The notes under the pieces are model-generated. The model saw nothing but the letters and a program-made list of their open reading frames with translations. It was not told where the DNA came from and did not search any database. A DNA stretch of 11,806 bases. Source: JANNYA01 sp043754435 (GTDB lineage Bacteria > Pseudomonadota > Gammaproteobacteria > Xanthomonadales > SZUA-5). Position 1 is the stretch's first letter. Every line of letters begins with the position of its first letter. Shown here piece by piece: positions 1 through 6,375 of this stretch. Made by a program: the position numbers and the translations under genes. The DNA lies in the NCBI GenBank assembly GCA_043754435.1, contig JAYUUS010000163.1, forward strand, positions 1-11,806, written 5' to 3'.

Positions 1-1
1 C

Positions 2-2554
2 TTGGTGATCGTGGAAACCGCCGGTATTGGGCAAAGCGACTCGGCCATTGTCGATCTGGTGGATTTTCCGATGTATGTGATGACCTCGGATTACGGTGCG
101 GCGTCGCAGTTGGAAAAGATCGACATGATCGATTTTGCCGAGTTGATCGTGCTGAATAAATATGACCGCCGTGGCGCGGAAGATGCGCTGCGCGATGTGC
201 GCAAACAGTGGAAGCGCAATCGTGTCGCGTTCCAAATGGAGGACGCCAACGTGCCGGTGTATCCCACCATTGCCAGCCAATTTAATGATCCGGGCGTGAC
301 CTGGATGTTTAGCAATTTATGTCGGCTGATCGTGGAAAAGCTGGGCGATAAGCTCAAGCTTGATCCAAGCAAATGGCAGCCAAACGCCGACACCAGCTTA
401 AAAGAACCGCGCGCTACCGTGCTGATTCCGGGGGCGCGGGTGCGCTATCTGGCGGAAATTTCGGAAAGCGGCCGGGCGCAGAATAAGTTGGCGGTCAAGC
501 AAAGCGAAATTGCCGCGCGGGCGCAGCATTATTATGAGGTTTTAAAAGAATTGGATGGGGCGAATTTACCTGAGGCGTTGGCGCTGTATGGCGACGCCGC
601 TCTTTCAGGAGGCGAAAACCAAGTCTTACGCCAGCGCTACAACGACGCCGTGCTTTCGCTCTCCAACGAAGCGCTGCAGCTGCTGCGCACCTGGCCCAAG
701 CGCAAAGCTGGCGTTACCGACGAAGAATTCACCTATGAAGTGCGCGGCAAGCAGATTAAAGGTGCGAACTACCGGGATTCCTTGAGCCATCAGAAAATCC
801 CTAAAATTGCCGCACCCAACTACCAAAGCTGGGGCGAATTGCTGACGTTTTTAATGAAGGAAAACCTGCCCGGCGCGTACCCCTACACCGCTGGCGTGTA
901 TCCGTATCGACGCGAAGGGGAAGACCCGACCCGCATGTTTGCGGGCGAAGGCCACCCGGAACGCACCAATCGGCGTTTCCATTATTTAAGCCTAGACGCC
1001 AAAGCCGCGCGCCTTTCCACCGCGTTTGACTCCGTCACGCTGTACGGGGAAGACCCGGCCGTGCGCCCGGATATTTACGGCAAAGTCGGCAATTCCGGCG
1101 TCAATATCGCCACGCTGGATGATATGAAAAAGCTGTACTCCGGCTTTGATCTGTGCGCGCCCTCCACTTCTGTGTCGATGACTATCAACGGCCCGGCACC
1201 CATGATCTTGGCGATGTTTATGAACACCGCGATTGATCAACAGGTGGAAAAATATCTGCGTTCTGATGACACCCGCTGGCAAATCGCGCGCGCCAAGATC
1301 GACAAATTGCTCGAAGCCAAAGCGAAACCCTGCTACGGCGGCGCGCTGCCGGATGGCCATGACGGTCTCGGCTTAGGTTTGTTGGGCGTCAGCGGCGATC
1401 AAGTGGTGGACTCTGATACCTATGCGCGCATTAAAACCGAGACGCTGAAATCAGTACGCGGCACGGTGCAGGCGGATATTTTGAAAGAAGATCAGGCGCA
1501 AAACACCTGCATTTTCAGCACCGAATTTGCGCTGCGTATGATGGGCGATATCCAGCAGTATTTTGTTGATAAAGACGTGCGCAATTTTTATTCGGTGTCC
1601 ATCAGCGGATACCACATTGCCGAAGCGGGCGCGAACCCGATTAGCCAGCTGGCGTTTACGCTGTCAAACGGCTTCACCATCGTCGAATACTATTTGGCGC
1701 GCGGCATGAAGATTGATGATTTTGCGCCGAATTTGAGCTTTTTCTTCAGCAACGGCATGGATCCCGAATACACCGCCATTGGCCGTGTCGCCCGCCGGAT
1801 TTGGGCCAGAGCCATGCGTGAACGCTACGGCGCGTCTGCCCGCTCACAAATGATGAAATACCACATCCAAACCAGCGGCCGCAGCCTGCACGCGCAAGAA
1901 ATTCAGTTCAACGATATTCGCACCACGCTGCAGGCGCTGTACGCCTTGTTCGATAACTGCAACAGCCTGCACACCAACGCCTTTGATGAAGCCATCACCA
2001 CGCCCACCGAAGACAGCGTGCGCCGGGCGGTGGCGATCCAGCTGATTATCAATCGCGAATTGGGCTTAAATTTCAATGAAAACCCCTGGCAGGGCAGCTT
2101 CGCGGTGGAATATCTGACCGATCTAGTCGAAGAAGCCGTGTACAAAGAATTCGAAGCGATCAGCGAACGCGGCGGCGTGCTGGGTGCGATGGACACCATG
2201 TATCAACGCGGCAAAATCCAAGAAGAAAGCATGTATTACGAACACAAAAAGCACGACGGCAGCCTGCCACTCATCGGCGTCAATACCTTTCTACCCAAAA
2301 ACCCCGAACTCAACACCACCATCGAGCTGATCCGCTCCACCGAAGCCGAAAAACGCGCGCAGATTGATAATGTCGCGCTGTTTCAAGCCGCGCGTAATGG
2401 TTTTGCGGCGGACGGCCTAAAGTATCTCCAACAAATCGCGCGCGAGCGGGGGAATTTGTTTGAGGGCTTGATGGAAGCGGTGAAGACGCATTCGCTGGGG
2501 CAGATTAGTCATGCGCTGTATGAGGTTGGGGGGGAGTATCGGAGGAATATGTGA
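2..2554 (+). CDS. icmF: Fused isobutyryl-CoA mutase IcmF, 3' part (5' end outside window)
   Basis: This is the C-terminal 850 residues of the adenosylcobalamin-dependent mutase that interconverts isobutyryl-CoA and n-butyryl-CoA. In this family an N-terminal B12-binding domain, a MeaB-like GTPase chaperone and the TIM-barrel mutase are fused. The window opens inside the GTPase: ETAG (residues 5-8 of the visible part) is the G3 box and NKYD (52-55) the G4 box. The mutase part follows from about residue 240, with YPYTAGVYPY, then NRRFHYLS (F326), SISGYH (533-538) and TSGRSLHAQE. F326 and Q500 (in DQAQNT) sit where methylmalonyl-CoA mutase has Tyr and Arg; Phe/Gln at these places marks isobutyryl-type substrates. 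The protein ends in GGEYRRNM, a familiar IcmF end. The TTG at base 2 is an internal Leu codon, not the start. The B12-binding DxHxxG region is not visible. Identity is secure; the exact acyl-CoA preference is inferred. Confidence 0.95.
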   Translation: MVIVETAGIGQSDSAIVDLVDFPMYVMTSDYGAASQLEKIDMIDFAELIVLNKYDRRGAEDALRDVRKQWKRNRVAFQMEDANVPVYPTIASQFNDPGVTWMFSNLCRLIVEKLGDKLKLDPSKWQPNADTSLKEPRATVLIPGARVRYLAEISESGRAQNKLAVKQSEIAARAQHYYEVLKELDGANLPEALALYGDAALSGGENQVLRQRYNDAVLSLSNEALQLLRTWPKRKAGVTDEEFTYEVRGKQIKGANYRDSLSHQKIPKIAAPNYQSWGELLTFLMKENLPGAYPYTAGVYPYRREGEDPTRMFAGEGHPERTNRRFHYLSLDAKAARLSTAFDSVTLYGEDPAVRPDIYGKVGNSGVNIATLDDMKKLYSGFDLCAPSTSVSMTINGPAPMILAMFMNTAIDQQVEKYLRSDDTRWQIARAKIDKLLEAKAKPCYGGALPDGHDGLGLGLLGVSGDQVVDSDTYARIKTETLKSVRGTVQADILKEDQAQNTCIFSTEFALRMMGDIQQYFVDKDVRNFYSVSISGYHIAEAGANPISQLAFTLSNGFTIVEYYLARGMKIDDFAPNLSFFFSNGMDPEYTAIGRVARRIWARAMRERYGASARSQMMKYHIQTSGRSLHAQEIQFNDIRTTLQALYALFDNCNSLHTNAFDEAITTPTEDSVRRAVAIQLIINRELGLNFNENPWQGSFAVEYLTDLVEEAVYKEFEAISERGGVLGAMDTMYQRGKIQEESMYYEHKKHDGSLPLIGVNTFLPKNPELNTTIELIRSTEAEKRAQIDNVALFQAARNGFAADGLKYLQQIARERGNLFEGLMEAVKTHSLGQISHALYEVGGEYRRNM

Positions 2555-2605
2555 GGGGCCTTATTATTCTTCTTTGCTGCTGACACTAAAAATAAGGTTT
2601 AAACA

Positions 2606-3448
2606 GTGCCTGAAAATGAAAGTGTAACGACCAAAATAGCGTTCCAGTTGATTATTCCTGTCGTACTTATACTTGCGACGGTCGTTCTAAATGGTTTCGT
2701 TTCTTGGTATTTAATGAATCAACAAAAACATGAAGAAGCGACTGCCGCCCGAGAAAGCAATGAAGCTCAGGCTCAAAATATAAAAGAGCAACTTAACAGT
2801 CAGCAGAAAGCAATCGATATTAAATTTGAGCGGCAAATGTTGCTTATCGAATCACAGGAAGCGTCAGCTGACGGGAGACAAGAACTCTCATTTCGCCAGC
2901 TTGAAGATAGTGCTGAAACTGAAAGGTCAGACCTGCAGTTTGGTTTTTGTTTAAAACGTGCGGAATACCGCCGAGGCCAAAAAGCTAAAATTTATGATGA
3001 ATTGTCAGATTCAATTATTAATTATCAAAAAACTGTAATGTTTGGTCCCCTTGAGTTTTTACTTGTCAAAGATGCACAAAAAAATGATTTGACAGCACAA
3101 AAAATTTCTATTCTTCGGTCGTTCAAGCGTTCGCAAATATTTAGAGAAATACTTGAAAGCAAGTTGTCAAAAACCATCCCATTTTTTGGTATAAAAATCA
3201 AAAAATCGGTTATAAAGCTATTAGTTGCACTTGAAGAACTAGAGGCGGAATCATCGAAGTCTATGTTGTTTTATTATGGATTGCTGAATCAGTCGGAAGC
3301 AAGTTTTGAGCTACCGAAAGACGAAGAATTAGTTACGCTAGTTCTTCAACACTCAGAAAGCTACAAGCTTCTTAATTCTTTCGAGAGTACACTCATGACT
3401 GACATGGCGAACGAAATTTCAGGAGAAGGAATAGAGTGCGTAAAATAA
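2606..3448 (+). CDS. Unknown membrane-anchored coiled-coil protein
   Basis: I do not recognise this 280-residue protein. It starts at a GTG with AAGG (2594-2597) eight bases upstream. Residues 12-36 form one long hydrophobic segment (IIPVVLILATVVLNGFVSWYL), best read as a single transmembrane anchor with no cleavage site. Residues about 40-125 are rich in Glu, Gln, Lys and Arg and look like a long alpha-helical coiled coil. The rest (about 126-275) is a mixed helical domain containing an aromatic/basic stretch (RAEYRRGQKAKIYDEL) of a kind seen in many uncharacterised membrane-tethered bacterial proteins. Base composition is strikingly AT-rich compared with icmF and the ksgA operon, which suggests horizontal acquisition. 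It overlaps the next gene by 13 nt, so the two are probably translated together and act together. No catalytic motif is visible. Confidence 0.8.
   Translation: MPENESVTTKIAFQLIIPVVLILATVVLNGFVSWYLMNQQKHEEATAARESNEAQAQNIKEQLNSQQKAIDIKFERQMLLIESQEASADGRQELSFRQLEDSAETERSDLQFGFCLKRAEYRRGQKAKIYDELSDSIINYQKTVMFGPLEFLLVKDAQKNDLTAQKISILRSFKRSQIFREILESKLSKTIPFFGIKIKKSVIKLLVALEELEAESSKSMLFYYGLLNQSEASFELPKDEELVTLVLQHSESYKLLNSFESTLMTDMANEISGEGIECVK
3425..3430 (+). promoter_or_regulatory. Ribosome binding site for the GTG-started gene at 3436
   Basis: The purine-rich run AGGAGAAGGA (3421-3430) lies inside the end of the upstream gene; its GAAGGA end is five bases before the GTG at 3436. It supports this GTG start and the 13-nt overlap arrangement. 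Confidence 0.6.
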
Positions 3449-4398
3449 ATTTAAACATAGTTGCAATTGTCGCTTGTTTCCTAACTCTCTCAGTGGTTTT
3501 AGTTTTTTATTTTTCGAAGAAAAGCCCAGTTGTTTCTATTTTCTACGGGCAAACAAACCTAAGCGAAGCGGGCTGTATTTTAAATTCGAGAAAATCTGTA
3601 GAAAAATTGGGCGGCAATATTGAGCGGGTCGTTGCACAATTTATTTACGGTAATCTATATGGCGAAGATTTTACAATAAGTTGTGTGACTTTTAATCGTA
3701 TAATTAACATATCAGCGGTGACTTACAATAGTGACTCATCAACAGCCAAGGCTATTTTTGATGTTTATGCAGGTTTTGAAACGGTAGAAAAGCCAGATAG
3801 TCCGATTATTAATCGATCTTTGTTTGCAAATACGTTTTGGAAAATGTCTGACCTAGGAACGCTAGCATCTTTTTGCCCAAGTACAGTTAGGTCAGCGGCT
3901 GCTGAACTTGGCTACAAACTGTCTACGCAGACTGAGGAATGGTCTAACCTGGTCGGTCCCGATGGCTCCCAATTGCAAGTGTTTTGTCTAAAGAGCGATA
4001 ATAAGGCACTTTTTATCAGTTCTTTAATTTCTTCTCGAAATTCTGAAATTCCACTTACTCAATTTTTGGAAAGATTTGAAAATAATATAAAACTGGAAAC
4101 ACCGGTCGCACGAGATCAGTTTACTAACAATATTCTTGCCGACGCAAGGCAATGGAACGGAAATTTTCAATGTAGCCGGTGTCAGATTAGCGCAAAGAAT
4201 ACAATAAAATCATTTAGTATTACACCAATGGAAGTAAATGGCGGATATATGTTTGAGAAAGATTCAACTACAGTACTTGTCCTATGTGCGGCTCAAGGGA
4301 ATTTGGCTTCCATATTCTATTCGTGGCCCAAAAATCCTGCGTCAGGCGCTAAAATTCCCGAAGATGTATTTTTGGCTCTTCAAAATAGAATTAAGTGA
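3436..4398 (+). CDS. Unknown anchored protein with three cysteine-pair modules
   Basis: I do not recognise this 320-residue protein. It begins at a GTG that overlaps the upstream gene by 13 nt. Residues 6-26 form a hydrophobic N-terminal anchor followed by FSKK, so the rest probably lies outside the cytoplasm. The remainder appears to be three tandem modules of about 100 residues: cysteines occur at 47/83, 147/184 and 246 or 249/284. The period is 99-102 residues and the distance within each pair 35-38, which suggests one conserved disulfide per module. After the second cysteine each module has a short hydrophobic strand; modules 2 and 3 end alike (IPLTQFL...NNI and IPEDVFL...NRI). The gene is AT-rich like its partner and unlike the flanking chromosome. 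The likely role is an extracytoplasmic binding or sensing domain, but no function can be assigned from sequence alone. Confidence 0.8.
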   Translation: MRKINLNIVAIVACFLTLSVVLVFYFSKKSPVVSIFYGQTNLSEAGCILNSRKSVEKLGGNIERVVAQFIYGNLYGEDFTISCVTFNRIINISAVTYNSDSSTAKAIFDVYAGFETVEKPDSPIINRSLFANTFWKMSDLGTLASFCPSTVRSAAAELGYKLSTQTEEWSNLVGPDGSQLQVFCLKSDNKALFISSLISSRNSEIPLTQFLERFENNIKLETPVARDQFTNNILADARQWNGNFQCSRCQISAKNTIKSFSITPMEVNGGYMFEKDSTTVLVLCAAQGNLASIFYSWPKNPASGAKIPEDVFLALQNRIK

Positions 4399-4435
4399 GC
4401 TAATGTTTTGACCTGAGTCTGCTGCGGGAGTTTGA

Positions 4436-4609
4436 GCAATTGAAACGAACCCACTTAGCTGCACCTTCGAAAAAGCCGAAGAACGCAATCTGATTGCAAA
4501 CATCAATGCCAGCACCCGCACCAAGGTCGAGTTTTTCGAAGAAATGATTGAGATTGGCTTTAAATTTGGCGCACTACAACCAAACGGGCCTATCACTTTG
4601 AAGAGTTAG
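4436..4609 (+). pseudogene. Orphan short reading frame lacking a normal start
   Basis: Between the stop at 4433 and the TAG at 4607 one frame reads as a sensible protein of 57 residues: it begins AIETNPLSCTFEKAEERNL and ends with an FFEEMIEIGFKFGAL-type helix. There is no ATG, GTG or TTG in the frame upstream of the conserved-looking part. The composition (many Glu, Asn, Thr; amphipathic helix near the end) recalls short helical partner proteins of toxin-like modules, but I cannot name a family. Most likely it is a gene that lost its first few codons. An ATT at 4439, eight bases after GGGAG (4426-4430), could in principle initiate, which would make it a rare-start gene. Confidence 0.4.
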
Positions 4610-4638
4610 CGGCCCAGCGATTGCGCTACTATTGACAC

Positions 4639-4848
4639 ATGACAACTCAAACCATTTTCAGCGGTGTCGTTCCCCGCGTTGACCTCCTCGACATCACGCG
4701 CGAGCCCTCAGATGCAGAGCTTGCGGCTTTAATGAATGCTGCGGGCAATGCCGCGCGCGCGGTCAGCGCCGACAATAAAGTACGTGTTGCCCAGCGGTTG
4801 ACCCAGGCAATTCTTGATCTGGAACAGCAATTGAAAGCAAATAGATGA
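4639..4848 (+). CDS. Small protein, first of an ATGA-coupled trio (possible antitoxin-like partner)
   Basis: This is a 69-residue protein with no recognisable domain. Its first part contains the hydrophobic/acidic stretch VPRVDLLDIT, and from about residue 25 it looks like two helices rich in Ala, Asn and Gln ending in a charged tail (LEQQLKANR). The ATG is preceded by an in-frame TGA two codons upstream, so the start cannot be further 5'; no clear Shine-Dalgarno sequence is present. Its TGA overlaps the ATG of the next gene (ATGA at 4845-4848), so it is translationally coupled to the kinase-like gene. By analogy with other P-loop kinase modules it could be an antitoxin or companion, but that rests on position only. 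Confidence 0.5.
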   Translation: MTTQTIFSGVVPRVDLLDITREPSDAELAALMNAAGNAARAVSADNKVRVAQRLTQAILDLEQQLKANR

Positions 4849-5162
4849 AGCCACGATTGATCGTCGTCGCGGGGCCGAACGGGTCAGGTAAGACGACCAT
4901 TACTGAGCAGCTGCTCCGTCATACCTGGATGCAGGGCTGCGCCTATATCAACCCGGATTTGATTGCGCACCAACAATTTGGCGACTGGAACGATCCAATT
5001 GCCGTGAAAAAGGCCGCTGATTTTGCTTCCAAGGTCGATATGACCAGCTGTTATCTCAACATCGCCAAACAACCTCGATTGGTTTTTTGGCAAAATGGCG
5101 ATCAGAGACACATCGTTGATATAGATTTATTCGCGCAACTTGAAAAGCAATCCCGCCTATGA
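4845..5162 (+). pseudogene. Zeta-toxin-like P-loop kinase with an internal in-frame deletion
   Basis: The first ~60 residues match the zeta-toxin-like / COG4185 ATPase family: a beta strand RLIVVAG, Walker A GPNGSGKT (10-17) and the family signature INPDLIA (35-41). Family members are usually about 190-210 residues; this one has 105. After AVKKAADFASK (to residue 63) the sequence jumps to VDMTSCYLN and PRLVFWQNG, which resemble the C-terminal end of the family (VD...Y.N...PRLV). The middle, including the conserved ET-type motif region and helices that follow, is missing, probably about 80-100 residues lost in frame near bases 5028-5040. It is therefore likely to be inactive as a kinase, although the frame is open and it keeps ATGA overlaps with both neighbours. 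It may be a decayed toxin-antitoxin or nucleotide-kinase module. Confidence 0.65.
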
Positions 5163-5365
5163 CCGACCCCGATAACATCGCCGATCCAACCCACGAGCAA
5201 ATCCTAGAATGCCTACGTGAAGCAGTCGCAGAAGAACTGGAACGCAAGCGGCGGCTGGGACATTACTACGTTATTTGGGAAGACGGCAAATTGGTTTATG
5301 TCGGTGATGACGCGCCCAAAGACGAAAACCCAGAGGCCGAACGCAGGCCTTTTCCTGCGTCATGA
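5159..5365 (+). CDS. Small acidic protein, third of the ATGA-coupled trio
   Basis: This 68-residue protein starts at an ATG overlapping the stop of the truncated kinase (ATGA at 5159-5162). Residues about 12-36 form a charged amphipathic helix (HEQILECLREAVAEELERKR), followed by a beta-hairpin-like segment YYVIWEDGKLVYVG (41-54) and an acidic tail. The helix plus WxDGK hairpin pattern is typical of small proteins paired with zeta-toxin-like ATPases, an impression from memory, so it is probably the accessory or antitoxin partner of the neighbouring kinase. It looks intact, unlike the kinase. An inverted repeat lies in its last codons. Confidence 0.55.
   Translation: MTDPDNIADPTHEQILECLREAVAEELERKRRLGHYYVIWEDGKLVYVGDDAPKDENPEAERRPFPAS
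5341..5360 (+). repeat. Perfect 7-bp inverted repeat at the 3' end of the small-gene trio
   Basis: ACGCAGG (5341-5347) and CCTGCGT (5354-5360) are perfect inverted repeats around a 6-base loop, just before the TGA at 5363. RNA from this site would form a small stable hairpin. No T-run follows, so it is not a canonical intrinsic terminator; it could protect or attenuate the transcript, or be chance. Confidence 0.4.
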
Positions 5366-5519
5366 GTAATTTTCCGACAAGCTTTGAGAAACTGACTAAG
5401 CACTTTTTTGCCACCGCCGCCAAGCTAATGAGGTTGCGCAGCTATTTGCGGTTGACGAGCGCACGATTTACCGCGATTGGGCGATGGCGCGAGCGTGGTT
5501 GAAGCAGCGGTTGGCGTAG
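5362..5519 (+). pseudogene. Frameshifted C-terminal remnant of an ECF-type sigma factor
   Basis: From 5424 to the TAG at 5517 the frame reads ANEVAQLFAVDERT followed by IYRDWAMARAWLKQRLA. This matches the region 4 helix-turn-helix end of sigma-70 ECF-like factors, whose usual pattern is EVA..LGVS..TV.RDW..ARAWL..EL. The same frame is closed by a stop at 5397. In the frame starting at the ATG 5362 (which overlaps the preceding stop as ATGA) the residues just before are LTKHFFATAA. Removing two bases at 5422-5423 joins them into HFFATAA-ANEVAQLF, giving the correct spacing between the FFA strand and EVA. The upstream sigma region 2 is absent. It is therefore a truncated and frameshifted fragment, non-functional as a sigma factor. 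Confidence 0.5.
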
Positions 5520-5589
5520 CACCGTGTTTTTTCGCAGGGATTTATGGCCGCCGGGCGTAATGAGCGTGAGCGCCGCATTGAGTGCAAAA

Positions 5590-6375
5590 TTATTTCAAAC
5601 TCACCAAAGCGCGCGCCAGCGTTTGAAACTCAGCTTGTGACAAGGTTTCCGCACGGCGTTTGGGATCAATGCCTACTGCGGCTATTTGCAGCGCACTTAA
5701 TACCGGCATCACACCATTCGCTAGGGTTTTTCGGCGCGCACTGAACGCAAGTCGGGTTAGCGTATCAAGCGCTGCGTGTTCGTGGGCGGGCAGCTGCACT
5801 GCATGCGGCTGCAAACGCACGATCGCCGAGTCTACTTTTGGCACCGGCCAAAAAGAAACGGGTGCTACTTTGAATACTGAGGTCACTTGCGCCTGCGCCT
5901 GCACCATCACACTTAAACGGCCATAGACTTTACTGCCTGGCAAAGACGCCATGCGATCTACGACTTCTTTTTGCAGCATAAAGTGCATATCGTTAATGGC
6001 ATCAAGATGGCTGAGCAAATGAAAAATCAGCGGTGTGGAAATGTTGTAAGGCAAGTTGCCTACCACGCGTAATTTTTGCCCCGCCTGCGCCGCCAAAGCG
6101 CTGAAATCAACGGTCAATGCATCGGCGCTAATGATCTTTAAGGTGCCCGCACCCGCGCACATTTGTGCCAGGGGCGCGATCAAATCACGATCTAACTCGA
6201 TTGCGGTCAAATTCCCCAATTTGCGCAACAGCGGCAGCGTCATTGCGCCCTGCCCTGGGCCAATTTCAAGCATGGCTTGACCGATTTCAGGCGCAATCGC
6301 GGTAACGATGCGGTCAATAACACTGCTATCACGCAGAAAATTCTGACCAAAGCGCTTACGCGGCGTGTGGCTCAA
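5590..6375 (-). CDS. rsmA: 16S rRNA adenine-1518/1519 N6-dimethyltransferase
   Basis: RsmA (KsgA) uses S-adenosylmethionine to dimethylate two adjacent adenines in the 3'-terminal helix of 16S rRNA, a late step and checkpoint in small-subunit assembly. Visible motifs are KRFGQNFL (7-14), the SAM-binding loop EIGPGQG (37-43), acidic IELD (59-62), and the catalytic NLPYNIS (107-113). The C-terminal helical domain contains FSARRKTLANG. The length of 261 residues is normal. The start is a TTG: the in-frame TAA three codons upstream excludes any longer form and the conserved RKRFGQNFL follows at once, so TTG is forced. It overlaps the pdxA stop by four bases (TTGA), implying coupling to pdxA. It is the last gene of the lptD-surA-pdxA-ksgA series here; apaG, which often follows, is absent. 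Confidence 0.97.
   Translation of the reverse strand: MSHTPRKRFGQNFLRDSSVIDRIVTAIAPEIGQAMLEIGPGQGAMTLPLLRKLGNLTAIELDRDLIAPLAQMCAGAGTLKIISADALTVDFSALAAQAGQKLRVVGNLPYNISTPLIFHLLSHLDAINDMHFMLQKEVVDRMASLPGSKVYGRLSVMVQAQAQVTSVFKVAPVSFWPVPKVDSAIVRLQPHAVQLPAHEHAALDTLTRLAFSARRKTLANGVMPVLSALQIAAVGIDPKRRAETLSQAEFQTLARALVSLK

Noticed and set aside
2..4. TTG at base 2 as an icmF start
   Set aside because: It lies inside the GTPase domain, directly before the G3 motif; the gene clearly extends upstream.
4342..4596. 84-residue frame on the minus strand across the end of the cysteine-module gene
   Set aside because: It covers two unrelated plus-strand coding frames and has no recognisable protein character.
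4632..4637. Exact TTGACA (-35 consensus) just before the ATG at 4639
   Set aside because: No -10 box at 16-18 bases downstream, and it would start transcription inside the gene; likely chance.
5544..5744. 66-residue plus-strand frame running into ksgA
   Set aside because: Mostly antisense to ksgA; no domain and no ribosome binding site seen.
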